Source of the DNA: Bryobacteraceae bacterium
Lineage (GTDB): Bacteria; Acidobacteriota; Terriglobia; Bryobacterales; Bryobacteraceae
DNA: 64,000 bases
Assembly: GCA_041394945.1 (NCBI GenBank)
Contig: JAWKHH010000001.1
Coordinates: forward strand, 868,001 to 932,000
Reading direction: 5' to 3'
Within the stretch, counting starts at the first letter, position 1; every line of letters begins with the position of its first letter. The position numbers and the translations under genes were made by a program. Of the stretch, positions 1 through 8,273 are shown piece by piece. The notes under the pieces were generated by a model. That model ran no database searches. It was given only the letters and a program-made list of their open reading frames with translations, and was not told the origin of the DNA.

Positions 1-48
1 TCCGGTTTTGGGTTGGTTCGAAAGCACTAGCCTCATCTCGGCGGTCTC

Positions 49-64
49 TGCCTGATTTGCGGCA
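49..64. promoter_or_regulatory. Putative enhancer palindrome (UAS) for a sigma-54 activator
   Basis: TGCCTGATTTGCGGCA is an inverted repeat (TGCC-N8-GGCA) centred about 100 bp upstream of the predicted start of transcription of the repeat-protein gene. The same 16-bp pattern recurs upstream of many other genes here. Binding by the NtrC-type regulator at 20112 is an inference. Confidence 0.6.
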
Positions 65-127
65 ATGGCCTGGCGGCCTAGGTTGAAGCAACTGATCCAC
101 AGGCCTGGGCAGCAAGGTTCTGTGGCT

Positions 128-144
128 TTGGCGATCGGCTTGCT
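128..144 (+). promoter_or_regulatory. Sigma-54 promoter (-24/-12)
   Basis: TTGGCGATCGGCTTGCT matches TTGGCACGnnnnTTGCT, with GG (130-131) and GC (142-143) ten bases apart. The predicted transcript starts near 155. This supports ATG 214 as the start of the next gene, rather than the in-frame ATG at 151. Confidence 0.7.
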
Positions 145-213
145 CTGCCTATGGATGAAGCCGTTGCCGAAGCAAACGATGACAAGCTAAGCCGGCGAGG
201 CAGGAGAACATAT

Positions 214-660
214 ATGAAGACCTCATTGATGATTTTTGCCGTGAGCGCCGTGTTCGTTACCAGTGGCCTGGCGCAATTCAGTGATGCCTGGAGAGAGCAG
301 TACTTCAAGGCAAAGTACGGCCGCAGTTCCCCGATGGAAGAAGCCCGTCAAAAGGCAGCGCTGGCAAACACCGCCTGGCGCGCGGAAACTGCACCTACGG
401 CCAACGTCGCACCGTCCGTGAACAACAGCTGGACGGAGCAGTACTTCAGGGCGAAATATGGACGCAACTCCCCGATGGAAGAGGCTCGTCAAAAGGCGGC
501 TCAGGCAAACACGGCCTGGCGCGAGGAAACAACGGCCGACGTCGCACCGCGCGTCAACAATAGCTGGACGGAGCAGTACTTCAGGGCGAAGTATGGACGC
601 AGCTCCCCGATGGACGAAGCCCGTCTGAAGGCCGAGCGCGAGCAGAAACGTGAGAAGTGA
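214..660 (+). CDS. Exported protein built of three repeats
   Basis: I do not recognise a family. The 148-residue product starts with a signal peptide (about residues 1-22, ending near GLAQF). It then has three imperfect copies of a unit of about 45 residues containing EQYFRAKYGRxSPMEEAR, joined by short Ala/Thr-rich linkers; the last copy is followed by a charged tail. The repeats are likely helical, so a periplasmic binding or scaffolding role is possible but unproven. ATG 214 is chosen over ATG 151 because AGGAGA lies just upstream, the signal peptide starts there, and the sigma-54 promoter at 128-144 would start RNA near 155. The neighbours are copper-resistance genes. Confidence 0.8.
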   Translation: MKTSLMIFAVSAVFVTSGLAQFSDAWREQYFKAKYGRSSPMEEARQKAALANTAWRAETAPTANVAPSVNNSWTEQYFRAKYGRNSPMEEARQKAAQANTAWREETTADVAPRVNNSWTEQYFRAKYGRSSPMDEARLKAEREQKREK

Positions 661-741
661 GATCCGCGGAGACGAGGTGCTGTCACGGGCGTGCTGGGAG
701 CAGTTCTCTAGAGAGGACCTCCGTGCAGCGGAGCCAGGATG

Positions 742-767
742 TGACGGGCGTGTCTACACGCCCGTCA
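742..767 (+). terminator. Perfect 11-bp hairpin, probable terminator
   Basis: TGACGGGCGTG and its exact complement are separated by the loop TCTA, about 80 bp after the repeat-protein gene. No clear T-run follows, so it could also be an RNA-stability hairpin. Confidence 0.5.
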
Positions 768-788
768 TCTGCAGCAGCAGGCAAGGGG

Positions 789-884
789 TCAGTGTTTTGT
801 GGCCTGGTCGTGCTACTGATCGGACGCTAGCACGGCGCCGTCGAACAAAACCTCGTTGTCGACGATCTGTCCGCTCGCCAAATC
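789..884 (-). pseudogene. C-terminal remnant of a DUF5666-like gene
   Basis: Read on the minus strand this stretch gives LASGQIVDNEVLFDGA, then an in-frame TAG, then HDQATKH and a stop. It aligns with the last 30 or so residues of the intact DUF5666-like gene at 11492-11848 (LASGEIVATEVLLDAT ... HDQGHKH), and the DNA is also visibly similar. The rest of the gene is missing, because the copA start at 892 abuts the break point. This is probably a leftover of a rearrangement or duplication. Confidence 0.65.
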
Positions 885-891
885 TAAGAGG

Positions 892-2736
892 ATGAACGAC
901 CCAAAAGTATCACGACGTCCGCTATTGAAGGTAATGGGTGCAGCAAGCACGTTAGCGGCGGTTGAGGCGCTGCTCCCGCCCTGGTCCCGCTTGGCTGCCG
1001 CAGACGCTCAATCCGGCGAACTCAGTGGCGACACGATCGACCTCACAATTGCGGAGACGCAGGTTCGCATCGGCAACCGGGAAGCGGCTGCGAAGAGCAT
1101 CAACGGCATGTTGCCTGGCCCAATCATTCGCCTCCGCGAGGGACAGGACGTCACATTGAAGGTGACCAACCGCCTCAAGGAGAGTTCTTCGATTCACTGG
1201 CACGGTGTGCTCGTGCCGCCCGAAATGGACGGGGTGCCCGGCGTGAGTTTTGCAGGAATAAAACCTGGCGAAACCTTCGTCTACAAGTTTCGGATCAAGC
1301 AGTACGGGACCTACTGGTATCACAGCCATTCTCCCGGCCAAGAGCAGGCAGGCGTCTACGCACCCCTTATCCTCGATCCAATCAAACCCGATCCGGTCCA
1401 GTACGACCGTGAATATGTGGTTGTTCTCTCGGATTGGAGCTTCCAACCGGAAGCGGCAATGATATCGAGACTGAAAAAGAGAGCGGGATATTTCAATTTC
1501 CAGCGACGCACGCTGCGCGAACTCGCCTCCGATCTGGCTCACTATGGGTGGAAATCGACAACCGATAATTACCTGATGTGGGCTCGGATGCGCATGGAGG
1601 CTACTGACTTGGCCGACGCTACTTCCTCCGTCTACACCTACTTAATGAATGGCCATGCGGCCGAGAGCAATTGGACGGGACTCTTCACACCGGGAGAGCG
1701 GGTTCGCCTCCGGTTCATCAACGTTGGCGCAATGACTTTTCACGATGTGAGGATCCCCGGTCTGAAGATGACGGTTGTTCAAGCGGATGGTCAGAATGTT
1801 CAACCAGTCGAAGTGGATGAGTTTCGTTTCGGGCCGGCCGAGACGTATGACGTGATCGTTACTCCTACTGAAGATCGCGCGTATACCATTTTCTCGGAAA
1901 CTCTGGATCGCAGCGGATACACGCGCGGGACGCTCGCTCCGCGCCCGGGAATGATCGCCGAGATTCCGGAGCGTCGCCCACGCCCCCTCCGCACAATGAC
2001 CGACATGGGTATGGTCATGCCGGAGGGCAAGGAGATGCCTGGCATGAAACTCGCCATGGACAAGAACATGAAGGCCGGCGGAAAGATGGCTGGCATGGAA
2101 ATGGACCGCAGCTCGCACGAAGGACATGGGGCTGCGAAAATGCCGGCAGCGCCGGCTCACCATGACATGCAAAAGATGGCTGGCATGGAACATCCAAAAA
2201 GTCCGGGCAGTGTACCTGTAAAGCACGGACCGGACAACCATGGGTCCGGCAACCAAACAATTCCGCAGGTCACGAGCGCGCGACTGGATGACCCCGGCAT
2301 AGGTCTCGGCGGTAGCGGGCGTAAGGTTCTGGTTTATGCCGATCTAAAGGCGTTGGAGCCGTTCTACGACACTCGTCAGCCCGAGCGAGAACTGGAAATC
2401 CATCTAACCGGGCATATGGAGCGTTTCATGTGGTCACTCGACGGCAAGAAGTATTCGCAAGCAAATGAGCCGGTTCGTTTCCGTCTGGGTGAGCGGCTTC
2501 GGTGGACGTTCGTCAACGACACGATGATGGAACACACTATGCACCTGCACGGCATGTGGATGCACCTTGAAAATGGCGCGGGCGACCTGCTGCCTCGCAA
2601 ACACACGGTGCTAGTAAAACCAGCCGAGCGAGTTTCTGTCGCGATAACACCCGGCGAACGCGGTCCATGGGCTTTTCATTGTCATCTGATCTTGCATATG
2701 GCAACCGGCATGTTTCGAGTCGTGCTGGTCTCGTAA
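892..2736 (+). CDS. copA: CopA-type multicopper oxidase, TAT-exported
   Basis: A periplasmic copper-resistance oxidase that probably oxidises Cu(I) and binds extra copper. The N-terminus has a twin-arginine signal (SRRPLLKVMGAAS). Three cupredoxin domains carry the copper ligands: HWHG and WYHSHSPG in domain 1, then HTMHLHGMWM and HCHLILHMATGMF near the C-terminus, which hold the trinuclear and type-1 sites. Between domains 2 and 3 lies a Met/His-rich stretch (about residues 370-455, many MxGM and MAGMEM motifs) typical of PcoA/CopA. The length of 614 residues is normal for the family. ATG 892 is preferred to the upstream in-frame ATG 856 because the TAT motif then sits close to the N-terminus. 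It forms an operon with copB, 18 bp downstream. Confidence 0.93.
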   Translation: MNDPKVSRRPLLKVMGAASTLAAVEALLPPWSRLAAADAQSGELSGDTIDLTIAETQVRIGNREAAAKSINGMLPGPIIRLREGQDVTLKVTNRLKESSSIHWHGVLVPPEMDGVPGVSFAGIKPGETFVYKFRIKQYGTYWYHSHSPGQEQAGVYAPLILDPIKPDPVQYDREYVVVLSDWSFQPEAAMISRLKKRAGYFNFQRRTLRELASDLAHYGWKSTTDNYLMWARMRMEATDLADATSSVYTYLMNGHAAESNWTGLFTPGERVRLRFINVGAMTFHDVRIPGLKMTVVQADGQNVQPVEVDEFRFGPAETYDVIVTPTEDRAYTIFSETLDRSGYTRGTLAPRPGMIAEIPERRPRPLRTMTDMGMVMPEGKEMPGMKLAMDKNMKAGGKMAGMEMDRSSHEGHGAAKMPAAPAHHDMQKMAGMEHPKSPGSVPVKHGPDNHGSGNQTIPQVTSARLDDPGIGLGGSGRKVLVYADLKALEPFYDTRQPERELEIHLTGHMERFMWSLDGKKYSQANEPVRFRLGERLRWTFVNDTMMEHTMHLHGMWMHLENGAGDLLPRKHTVLVKPAERVSVAITPGERGPWAFHCHLILHMATGMFRVVLVS

Positions 2737-2754
2737 TTTATTGCAAGGTGGATC

Positions 2755-3549
2755 ATGAGTAACTTCCTGCTAATCCTGTTTTCATTCACGATCTTCACGT
2801 TCTCGCGAGAGGCGCTCCTAGCGCAAAGTCAGGCTTTGCCGGAGAGGACGGAACAGCCACCATTCCCGCCTCCGAAAGATTGGCCTCAACCGGTTGAGCA
2901 TATAAACACGCGCATGTTTGTGCTAGCCGATGTGCTCGAGTACCGCGCATCCAGGAAGGAAAGCGATTTCCGCTGGGACGCGGAAGGTTGGTACGGAGGC
3001 GACTACAATCGCCTCTGGTTCAAAAGCGAAGGCGAACGCAACACTGCCTTGAAGGCAAGCTACGATATCGACCTCCAGCTTCTATACGGACGATTTGTGA
3101 AGCGATATTATGACTTCCAGGTGGGCGCGCGCGTTGAAACGCAATCCTTCCAAGGGCGGAATGTAACTCGAACACACGCCGTCATCGGATTTGAGGGGCT
3201 GGTTCCGTACCGATACGAGATCGAACCTCTCCTCTTCATCAGTCAGAACGGAGACATGTCCGGCCGGTTTACGGTAGCGAGGGATCTCCTCGTTACGCAG
3301 CGGCTCATTCTTCAGCCTCGCTTTGAAACCACACTTGCCGCCCAGCGGGTCGAACGGTTCACAACTGGGATGGGACTCAATAACATTGAGGCCGGATTGC
3401 GCCTGCGCTATGAGATCCGGCGTGAGTTTGCTCCCTACTTTGGAGTGTCTTTCGACCGTAGCTTCTTTGGCACAGCCGATCTGGTCCGGCAGGAAGGAGG
3501 CAGCCCTTCTCAGATTCGCTTTGTAGCCGGTATCCGCTTGTGGAAATAA
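2755..3549 (+). CDS. copB: CopB-family copper resistance outer-membrane protein
   Basis: The 264-residue product has an N-terminal signal sequence, a Pro-rich linker and the CopB/PcoB beta-barrel region (WDAEGWYGGDYNRLWFKSEG, then alternating strands ending in FVAGIRLWK with a terminal aromatic-rich strand). CopB proteins are outer-membrane partners of CopA. The usual Met-rich N-terminal segment is reduced here to a short Pro-rich one. The gene lies 18 bp after copA and 39 bp before the DUF305-like gene, so the three are probably one transcript. Confidence 0.88.
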   Translation: MSNFLLILFSFTIFTFSREALLAQSQALPERTEQPPFPPPKDWPQPVEHINTRMFVLADVLEYRASRKESDFRWDAEGWYGGDYNRLWFKSEGERNTALKASYDIDLQLLYGRFVKRYYDFQVGARVETQSFQGRNVTRTHAVIGFEGLVPYRYEIEPLLFISQNGDMSGRFTVARDLLVTQRLILQPRFETTLAAQRVERFTTGMGLNNIEAGLRLRYEIRREFAPYFGVSFDRSFFGTADLVRQEGGSPSQIRFVAGIRLWK

Positions 3550-3588
3550 TGCTGGCGGCATTCCAAGTAATAAAGAGGAACTCGATTT

Positions 3589-4041
3589 ATGAACCACTAT
3601 GCACGTTTCCGTGCCATGATTGCTACATCGACGATCGTCATGCTGGGATTGATGTATCTCAACACTTTCCAGCTCGACCATGTCTATTGCAGCGAGACTC
3701 GAGCCTACATGGCGTTGGTGATGGGCGCCGCGATGGTGATAACCATGCTGCTTTTCATGAGCGAGATGTATGCTGGTCGCCGCATGAACATCGGAATCGT
3801 TGCCGCCAGCGTGATAGTGTTCGCCGGCGCCCTTTGGCTGGTCCGAAGCCAGGAAACCGTGGAGGACGTTTCTTGGATGAAGGCGATGATCCCGCACCAC
3901 TCGATTGCCATCTTGACGAGCGGGCGCGCCCACATATCGGATGCCCGGGTACGGAAACTCGCCGATGGAATCATAGAAACGCAGCGTCGGGAGATCGCTG
4001 AAATGAAGGCTCTGATCTCGGACCTGGAGAACAAGCGTTAA
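3589..4041 (+). CDS. DUF305-like membrane protein
   Basis: A 150-residue protein with three predicted N-terminal membrane segments (about residues 8-25, 42-58 and 67-84) and a C-terminal soluble part. The soluble part contains WMKAMIPHHSIAILTSGRA and a helical IIETQRREIAEMKALI tail, the signature of DUF305. DUF305 proteins often sit beside copper and other metal resistance genes; their biochemical role is not settled. AGAGG precedes the ATG. It is last in the copA-copB operon. Confidence 0.85.
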   Translation: MNHYARFRAMIATSTIVMLGLMYLNTFQLDHVYCSETRAYMALVMGAAMVITMLLFMSEMYAGRRMNIGIVAASVIVFAGALWLVRSQETVEDVSWMKAMIPHHSIAILTSGRAHISDARVRKLADGIIETQRREIAEMKALISDLENKR

Positions 4042-4107
4042 CGCAGCGAGCCTCGCGACTTTAGTAACGAACTCGGAGGACTGGAACGCGGGCGGATCGG
4101 ACGTTCG

Positions 4108-5553
4108 TCACGACCGCGAGACTTCGAGAGTTCCCATCATCCCCAGGTCCTCGTGGTCGAGAATGTGGCAGTGGTACATCCGCAGCCCAGGATATGTGGA
4201 GAGCGCAGTGCGTACTGCCAGCCTGGAGCGGGCCTTGACCAAGACCGTGTCTTTCCAGGTGGGCACCGGAGTTCCCGCGGCATCGATCACTTGGAATGGG
4301 CTGGTGTGAATGTGCATCGGGTGGTCCATTGTTGATGCATTGACAAATTCCCATTGCTCGATGGCATTCAACGCCGCGCGTTGATCAATGCGATTCGGGT
4401 CGAAGCGGCGCCCATTGATGGTGAAAGCCATCGCTCCGCCCATCATTCCCATCGGCTGTCCCAGTTGGAAAGTGCGGCGGACCGACGGAGCTGGAAGCGG
4501 GTCGATGCTGGCTAACTTTGCCGGGAGATCCCAAGTAGAATCCGCCTGCCCCTCATAGCGCAAGCGGGCCAGCGGGACAGCGGTTCGTTCCAGGCTGCTC
4601 ATCCTCATCATGGCCATTCCTCCGCGATCATATGGCAAGTCCAAGAGCCGGTACTCTCCTGGAAGACTATTGCCCCTCACCATGACCTCGACACGTTCAC
4701 CGGGCGTCAACAAGACCTCGTCGCGCATTTCGGGTGCGCAGAGAAGTCCTCCGTCGCTCGCAACCAAGTACAAGGGGTGATCCTCAAGGCCCAGCCGGTA
4801 AAACCGAGAGCTCGAGGCGTTGACGATGCGCAAGCGAAGCCAGCCATCACGCTGAATTGGAAGCTCCGGATTCGCCCGGCCCGAGACCGTTACCAACGAG
4901 CCCTCACGGCCCGCCATTTGCTCCATCGGACTCGGTTCGAGCGGTATGCCATTCCTGCCGATGTCGAAGTCCTGCAGCACCAAGGTCGCCTCGGGGGCTC
5001 GGCTGATCTCAAGAATCGAGTCTGCGTCATTACGCACAACAATAGCGCCTGCTAGCCCACGTGACACCTGCCTTGCCGCCGCACCGTGCACGTGCGGATG
5101 GTACCAGAAGGTTCCTGACGGATGGCTGCCGGGGATGGTGAACCAATATTCCATAGACTCCCCCGGAGGAACTCGGAGCATTACGTTGTCCGCGTTCCCA
5201 CTCGACGGAATATGGAGACCATGGAAATGGAGGTTCGTCGTCTCCGGCAGCCGATTCCAGAAGGAGATCCGGACCTCATCTCCTGCCCGCGCTTCGATGA
5301 CCGGTCCGGGAACCTGCCGATTGAAGGCGTAAAGGAGAGCTGGCTGTCCACCAACATCGATCCACTCTTGGCTGGCTTCGAACGACAGCTCCAGTTGACC
5401 GCCAGTCTCGGCTGCCCGCGCGGGCCGAAACGGCGAGAGGAGTATCGGAGCGCCGATCCAGGCTCTCAGGAAATTTCTGCGGCTACATGGCGTCACAAGG
5501 GCCTTCTTTCTCACAACTGAATCTGGAATGTTTGAGTGCAAGCCGGCTTCCAT
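4108..5553 (-). CDS. CueO-like multicopper oxidase, TAT-exported
   Basis: A second periplasmic multicopper oxidase, distinct from CopA and without a Met-rich insert. It has a twin-arginine signal (SRRNFLRAWIG), then three cupredoxin domains with NLHFHGLHIP, WYHPHVHG, HPMHIH and the C-terminal HCHILDHEDLGMMG type-1/type-3 block. It could oxidise Cu(I) or phenolic substrates, as in the CueO/FtsP/laccase-like group. The start is uncertain: the frame is open to an ATG at 5610, the ATG at 5553 is used here, and neither has a good ribosome-binding site. It is convergent with the copA operon and divergent from glgP. Confidence 0.88.
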   Translation of the reverse strand: MEAGLHSNIPDSVVRKKALVTPCSRRNFLRAWIGAPILLSPFRPARAAETGGQLELSFEASQEWIDVGGQPALLYAFNRQVPGPVIEARAGDEVRISFWNRLPETTNLHFHGLHIPSSGNADNVMLRVPPGESMEYWFTIPGSHPSGTFWYHPHVHGAAARQVSRGLAGAIVVRNDADSILEISRAPEATLVLQDFDIGRNGIPLEPSPMEQMAGREGSLVTVSGRANPELPIQRDGWLRLRIVNASSSRFYRLGLEDHPLYLVASDGGLLCAPEMRDEVLLTPGERVEVMVRGNSLPGEYRLLDLPYDRGGMAMMRMSSLERTAVPLARLRYEGQADSTWDLPAKLASIDPLPAPSVRRTFQLGQPMGMMGGAMAFTINGRRFDPNRIDQRAALNAIEQWEFVNASTMDHPMHIHTSPFQVIDAAGTPVPTWKDTVLVKARSRLAVRTALSTYPGLRMYHCHILDHEDLGMMGTLEVSRS

Positions 5554-5593
5554 CCGGAGCAACGTGCCGACTCCCTTGCCCGCGGGCCCGCAG

Positions 5594-5640
5594 TGCCTCG
5601 GTTCGTCCATCAGGACAAGTGCAGTGCCTCAGATGATCCA
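5594..5640. promoter_or_regulatory. Two imperfect UAS half-palindromes, 31 bp apart
   Basis: TGCCTCGGTTCGTCCA (5594-5609) and TGCCTCAGATGATCCA (5625-5640) share the left half of the palindrome seen elsewhere but have TCCA in place of GGCA. Their starts are 31 bp apart, about three helical turns. They lie upstream of glgP. Weaker evidence than the other sites. Confidence 0.35.
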
Positions 5641-5691
5641 CGCAGCGGAGACTGGGCGGTCATCTATCCGTGAAATGCCCTCAAAGTGAGT

Positions 5692-5708
5692 TTGGAATGC
5701 ACCGTGCA
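5692..5708 (+). promoter_or_regulatory. Possible sigma-54 promoter before glgP
   Basis: TTGGAATGCACCGTGCA has GG-N10-GC spacing and good -24/-12 boxes. The predicted start of RNA (about 5719) is only 5 nt from the glgP ATG, so either the mRNA is nearly leaderless or the site is not used. Confidence 0.4.
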
Positions 5709-5723
5709 GAACTCCATAGGCCG

Positions 5724-8273
5724 ATGAACAAAAATGACAGAAACAAGGGCGGCCAGGGCCTGCCCACCTCCACATATCTGGATCGTAGTTCCGGCCCACT
5801 GGCGGAACTTGCGCTCGACCTGTGTTGGTCTTGGAACCATGCTTCGGATGTAATTTGGAGCGCGTTGGATCCAGAAATGTGGGACCTCACACATAACCCC
5901 TGGGTCATCCTTCAGACAGTGTCCCGCCAGAGACTAGAGTCTGTCGCCGCCGATCCCGTGTTCCAGGCCCGCGTGAGCGCTCTCCTGGACGCCAGGCAAG
6001 CCACCCAGGCAACGGATCGATGGTTTCAATCCGCTTATGCTGGATCAAACCTCACGTCAGTTGCCTACTTCAGCATGGAGTTCATGTTGAGTGAAGCGCT
6101 CCCGATTTATTCCGGCGGGCTTGGGAATGTGGCGGGAGATCAACTGAAAGCCGCGAACGACCTCGGAGTTCCTGTAACAGGCGTGGGGCTGTTGTACCAA
6201 CAAGGGTACTTTCGTCAAGAGTTCGACGCGAACGGCGCTCAGCAAGCAGTGTACCCATTCAACGATACCGGCCAACTTCCCATTCGCCCCTTGCGCGGTC
6301 CCGACGGGGAGTGGCTTCGCCTCAAGCTATCGCTGCCAGGTGGCGACCTATGGATCCGGACGTGGGAAGTTCTGGTTGGCCGGACGAGGCTGTACTTACT
6401 TGACACCAACGATCCTTCGAATCTTCCTCACTATCGCGGCATCACGAGCGAATTGTACGGAGGCGGGCCTGAGTTACGCCTGCGGCAGGAACTTGTCCTA
6501 GGAATTGGCGGTTGGCGCTTGCTCCGTGCGGTGGGTCTCAGGCCTGAAGTGTGCCACCTGAACGAGGGACATGCCGCCTTTGCCGTGCTCGAGCGCGCGC
6601 GTTGTTACATGGAGGAACAACACCAGCCGTTCGGCCTTGCACTGGAGGTCACCAGAGCCGGCAACCTTTTCACAACTCATACGCCGGTCGAAGCCGGTTT
6701 TGATCGCTTTCCCGCGGAACTGGTGGACCGGTACCTCAGCGCCTATGCGGAAAAGCAACTGGGGATCTCGATCACGGAAGTGCTTGCCCTGGGGCGACTG
6801 GATCCGAAGGATGCGGCTGAGCCATTCAATATGGCGTATCTGGCGGTGCGAGGAAGTTCACACGTGAACGGAGTGAGCCGTTTGCACGGCGAAGTAAGCC
6901 GCCGGATTTTTCAACCCTTGTTTCCTTTCTGGCCCGAGGCCGAAGTGCCCATCGGCCATGTCACCAACGGCGTGCATATGCCGACATGGGATTCGATTCC
7001 ATCCGATGCTCTTTGGACTTCGGTATGCGGCAAGGATCGCTGGAGAGGCGACTTGGGGTCGGTCCACCAGGACGTTCACAGCGCGAAGGATGAAGATCTT
7101 TGGCGGATGCGCGCCGAAGAGCGTATGTGCCTCGTCGCGTGCGTCCGAAAACGGCTAGTTCGCCAACTAAGCGGCCAGGGAGCCCCCGTAGAAGACATCA
7201 ACGCCGCCGCGATGACCTTCGACTCTAACACTCTGACACTGGGTTTCGCCCGCCGTTTCGCGCCGTACAAGCGACCCAACCTGTTGCTGCGCGACCCGGT
7301 CCGGCTTGCCCGCCTGCTCAGTGATCCGCGGCGGCCCGTTCAACTCTTAGTGGCAGGCAAGGCCCATCCAAACGACCATCAGGGACAAGCGATGATCCGC
7401 GAGTGGATTCAGTTCAGCCGGCGGCCCGAGGTGCAATCACGCGTGGTGTTCCTGAGTGACTATGACATGCTGCTGGCTGAACTTCTTGTCCAGGGTGTGG
7501 ACGTCTGGATCAATACGCCCCGCCGGCCTTGGGAAGCCAGCGGAACGAGTGGAATGAAGGTGCTTGTGAACGGAGGGCTAAACCTATCGGAGCTGGATGG
7601 CTGGTGGGCCGAAGCGTATGCGCCGGCTGTCGGGTGGGCGATCGGCGACGGTCAGGAACACGGCAATGACCCGGAATGGGATGAGGTCGAGGCCGGCGAA
7701 CTGTACGGACTACTCGAGGACAAGATCGTGCCCGAATTCTACAGTCGGGATACCCGAGGGATCCCCGCCTCCTGGATCGAACGTGTCCGGCAGAGCATGG
7801 CTCGGCTGACTCCGGCGTTCTCATCCAATCGTGCGGTTCGCGACTACACCGAGAAATACTATTTACCCGCAGCGACCGCCTACCTGGCACGTGCGGCTGA
7901 GAGTGGCAGTTCTGCATCGAAGCTGCTGGAGTGGTCGGCTAACGTGGCGCGCCATTGGGCTGGCTTACGATTCGGCCCATTGACCGTTCAGGAGGAGGGT
8001 GGAGACACCCTATTCGAAGTGCAGGTCTACTTGGATGAACTCGATCCGGACTCCGTGCAAGTGGAATTGTACGCCGATGCGCAGCCTGGCGACGCTCCAG
8101 TGCGAGAGCGGATGGTCCGTGGCCAAGCCTTAGTGGGTGCGGCAAACAGTTTCGTCTATTCTGTTCGCTTACCGTCGAAACGCCCTGCTGGTGACTACAC
8201 GCCTCGCATCGTGCCATCGGCGGAAGGGGCATTGATTCCGATCGAAGCAAGCCAGATCTTATGGCAGCGCTAA
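5724..8273 (+). CDS. glgP: Alpha-glucan (glycogen) phosphorylase, GT35
   Basis: Releases glucose-1-phosphate from glycogen or maltodextrin using phosphate and PLP. The N-terminal DUF3417-type domain (LALDLCWSWNHASDVIW, about residues 22-40) marks the short alpha-glucan phosphorylase subfamily. The GT35 core follows (YFSMEFMLSEALPIYSGGLG, CHLNEGHAAF, FARRFAPYKRP). The PLP-binding motif is EASGTSGMKVLVNGGLN, with its Lys present. At 849 residues it is full length. The start is ATG 5724, without a clear ribosome-binding site. glgX begins before glgP ends (13-bp overlap), so the two are translationally coupled. A decayed second copy lies at 33380-34096. Confidence 0.95.
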   Translation: MNKNDRNKGGQGLPTSTYLDRSSGPLAELALDLCWSWNHASDVIWSALDPEMWDLTHNPWVILQTVSRQRLESVAADPVFQARVSALLDARQATQATDRWFQSAYAGSNLTSVAYFSMEFMLSEALPIYSGGLGNVAGDQLKAANDLGVPVTGVGLLYQQGYFRQEFDANGAQQAVYPFNDTGQLPIRPLRGPDGEWLRLKLSLPGGDLWIRTWEVLVGRTRLYLLDTNDPSNLPHYRGITSELYGGGPELRLRQELVLGIGGWRLLRAVGLRPEVCHLNEGHAAFAVLERARCYMEEQHQPFGLALEVTRAGNLFTTHTPVEAGFDRFPAELVDRYLSAYAEKQLGISITEVLALGRLDPKDAAEPFNMAYLAVRGSSHVNGVSRLHGEVSRRIFQPLFPFWPEAEVPIGHVTNGVHMPTWDSIPSDALWTSVCGKDRWRGDLGSVHQDVHSAKDEDLWRMRAEERMCLVACVRKRLVRQLSGQGAPVEDINAAAMTFDSNTLTLGFARRFAPYKRPNLLLRDPVRLARLLSDPRRPVQLLVAGKAHPNDHQGQAMIREWIQFSRRPEVQSRVVFLSDYDMLLAELLVQGVDVWINTPRRPWEASGTSGMKVLVNGGLNLSELDGWWAEAYAPAVGWAIGDGQEHGNDPEWDEVEAGELYGLLEDKIVPEFYSRDTRGIPASWIERVRQSMARLTPAFSSNRAVRDYTEKYYLPAATAYLARAAESGSSASKLLEWSANVARHWAGLRFGPLTVQEEGGDTLFEVQVYLDELDPDSVQVELYADAQPGDAPVRERMVRGQALVGAANSFVYSVRLPSKRPAGDYTPRIVPSAEGALIPIEASQILWQR

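Noticed and set aside
3082..3933. Minus-strand open frame opposite copB/DUF305
   Set aside because: Antisense to two recognised genes, with no family signature.
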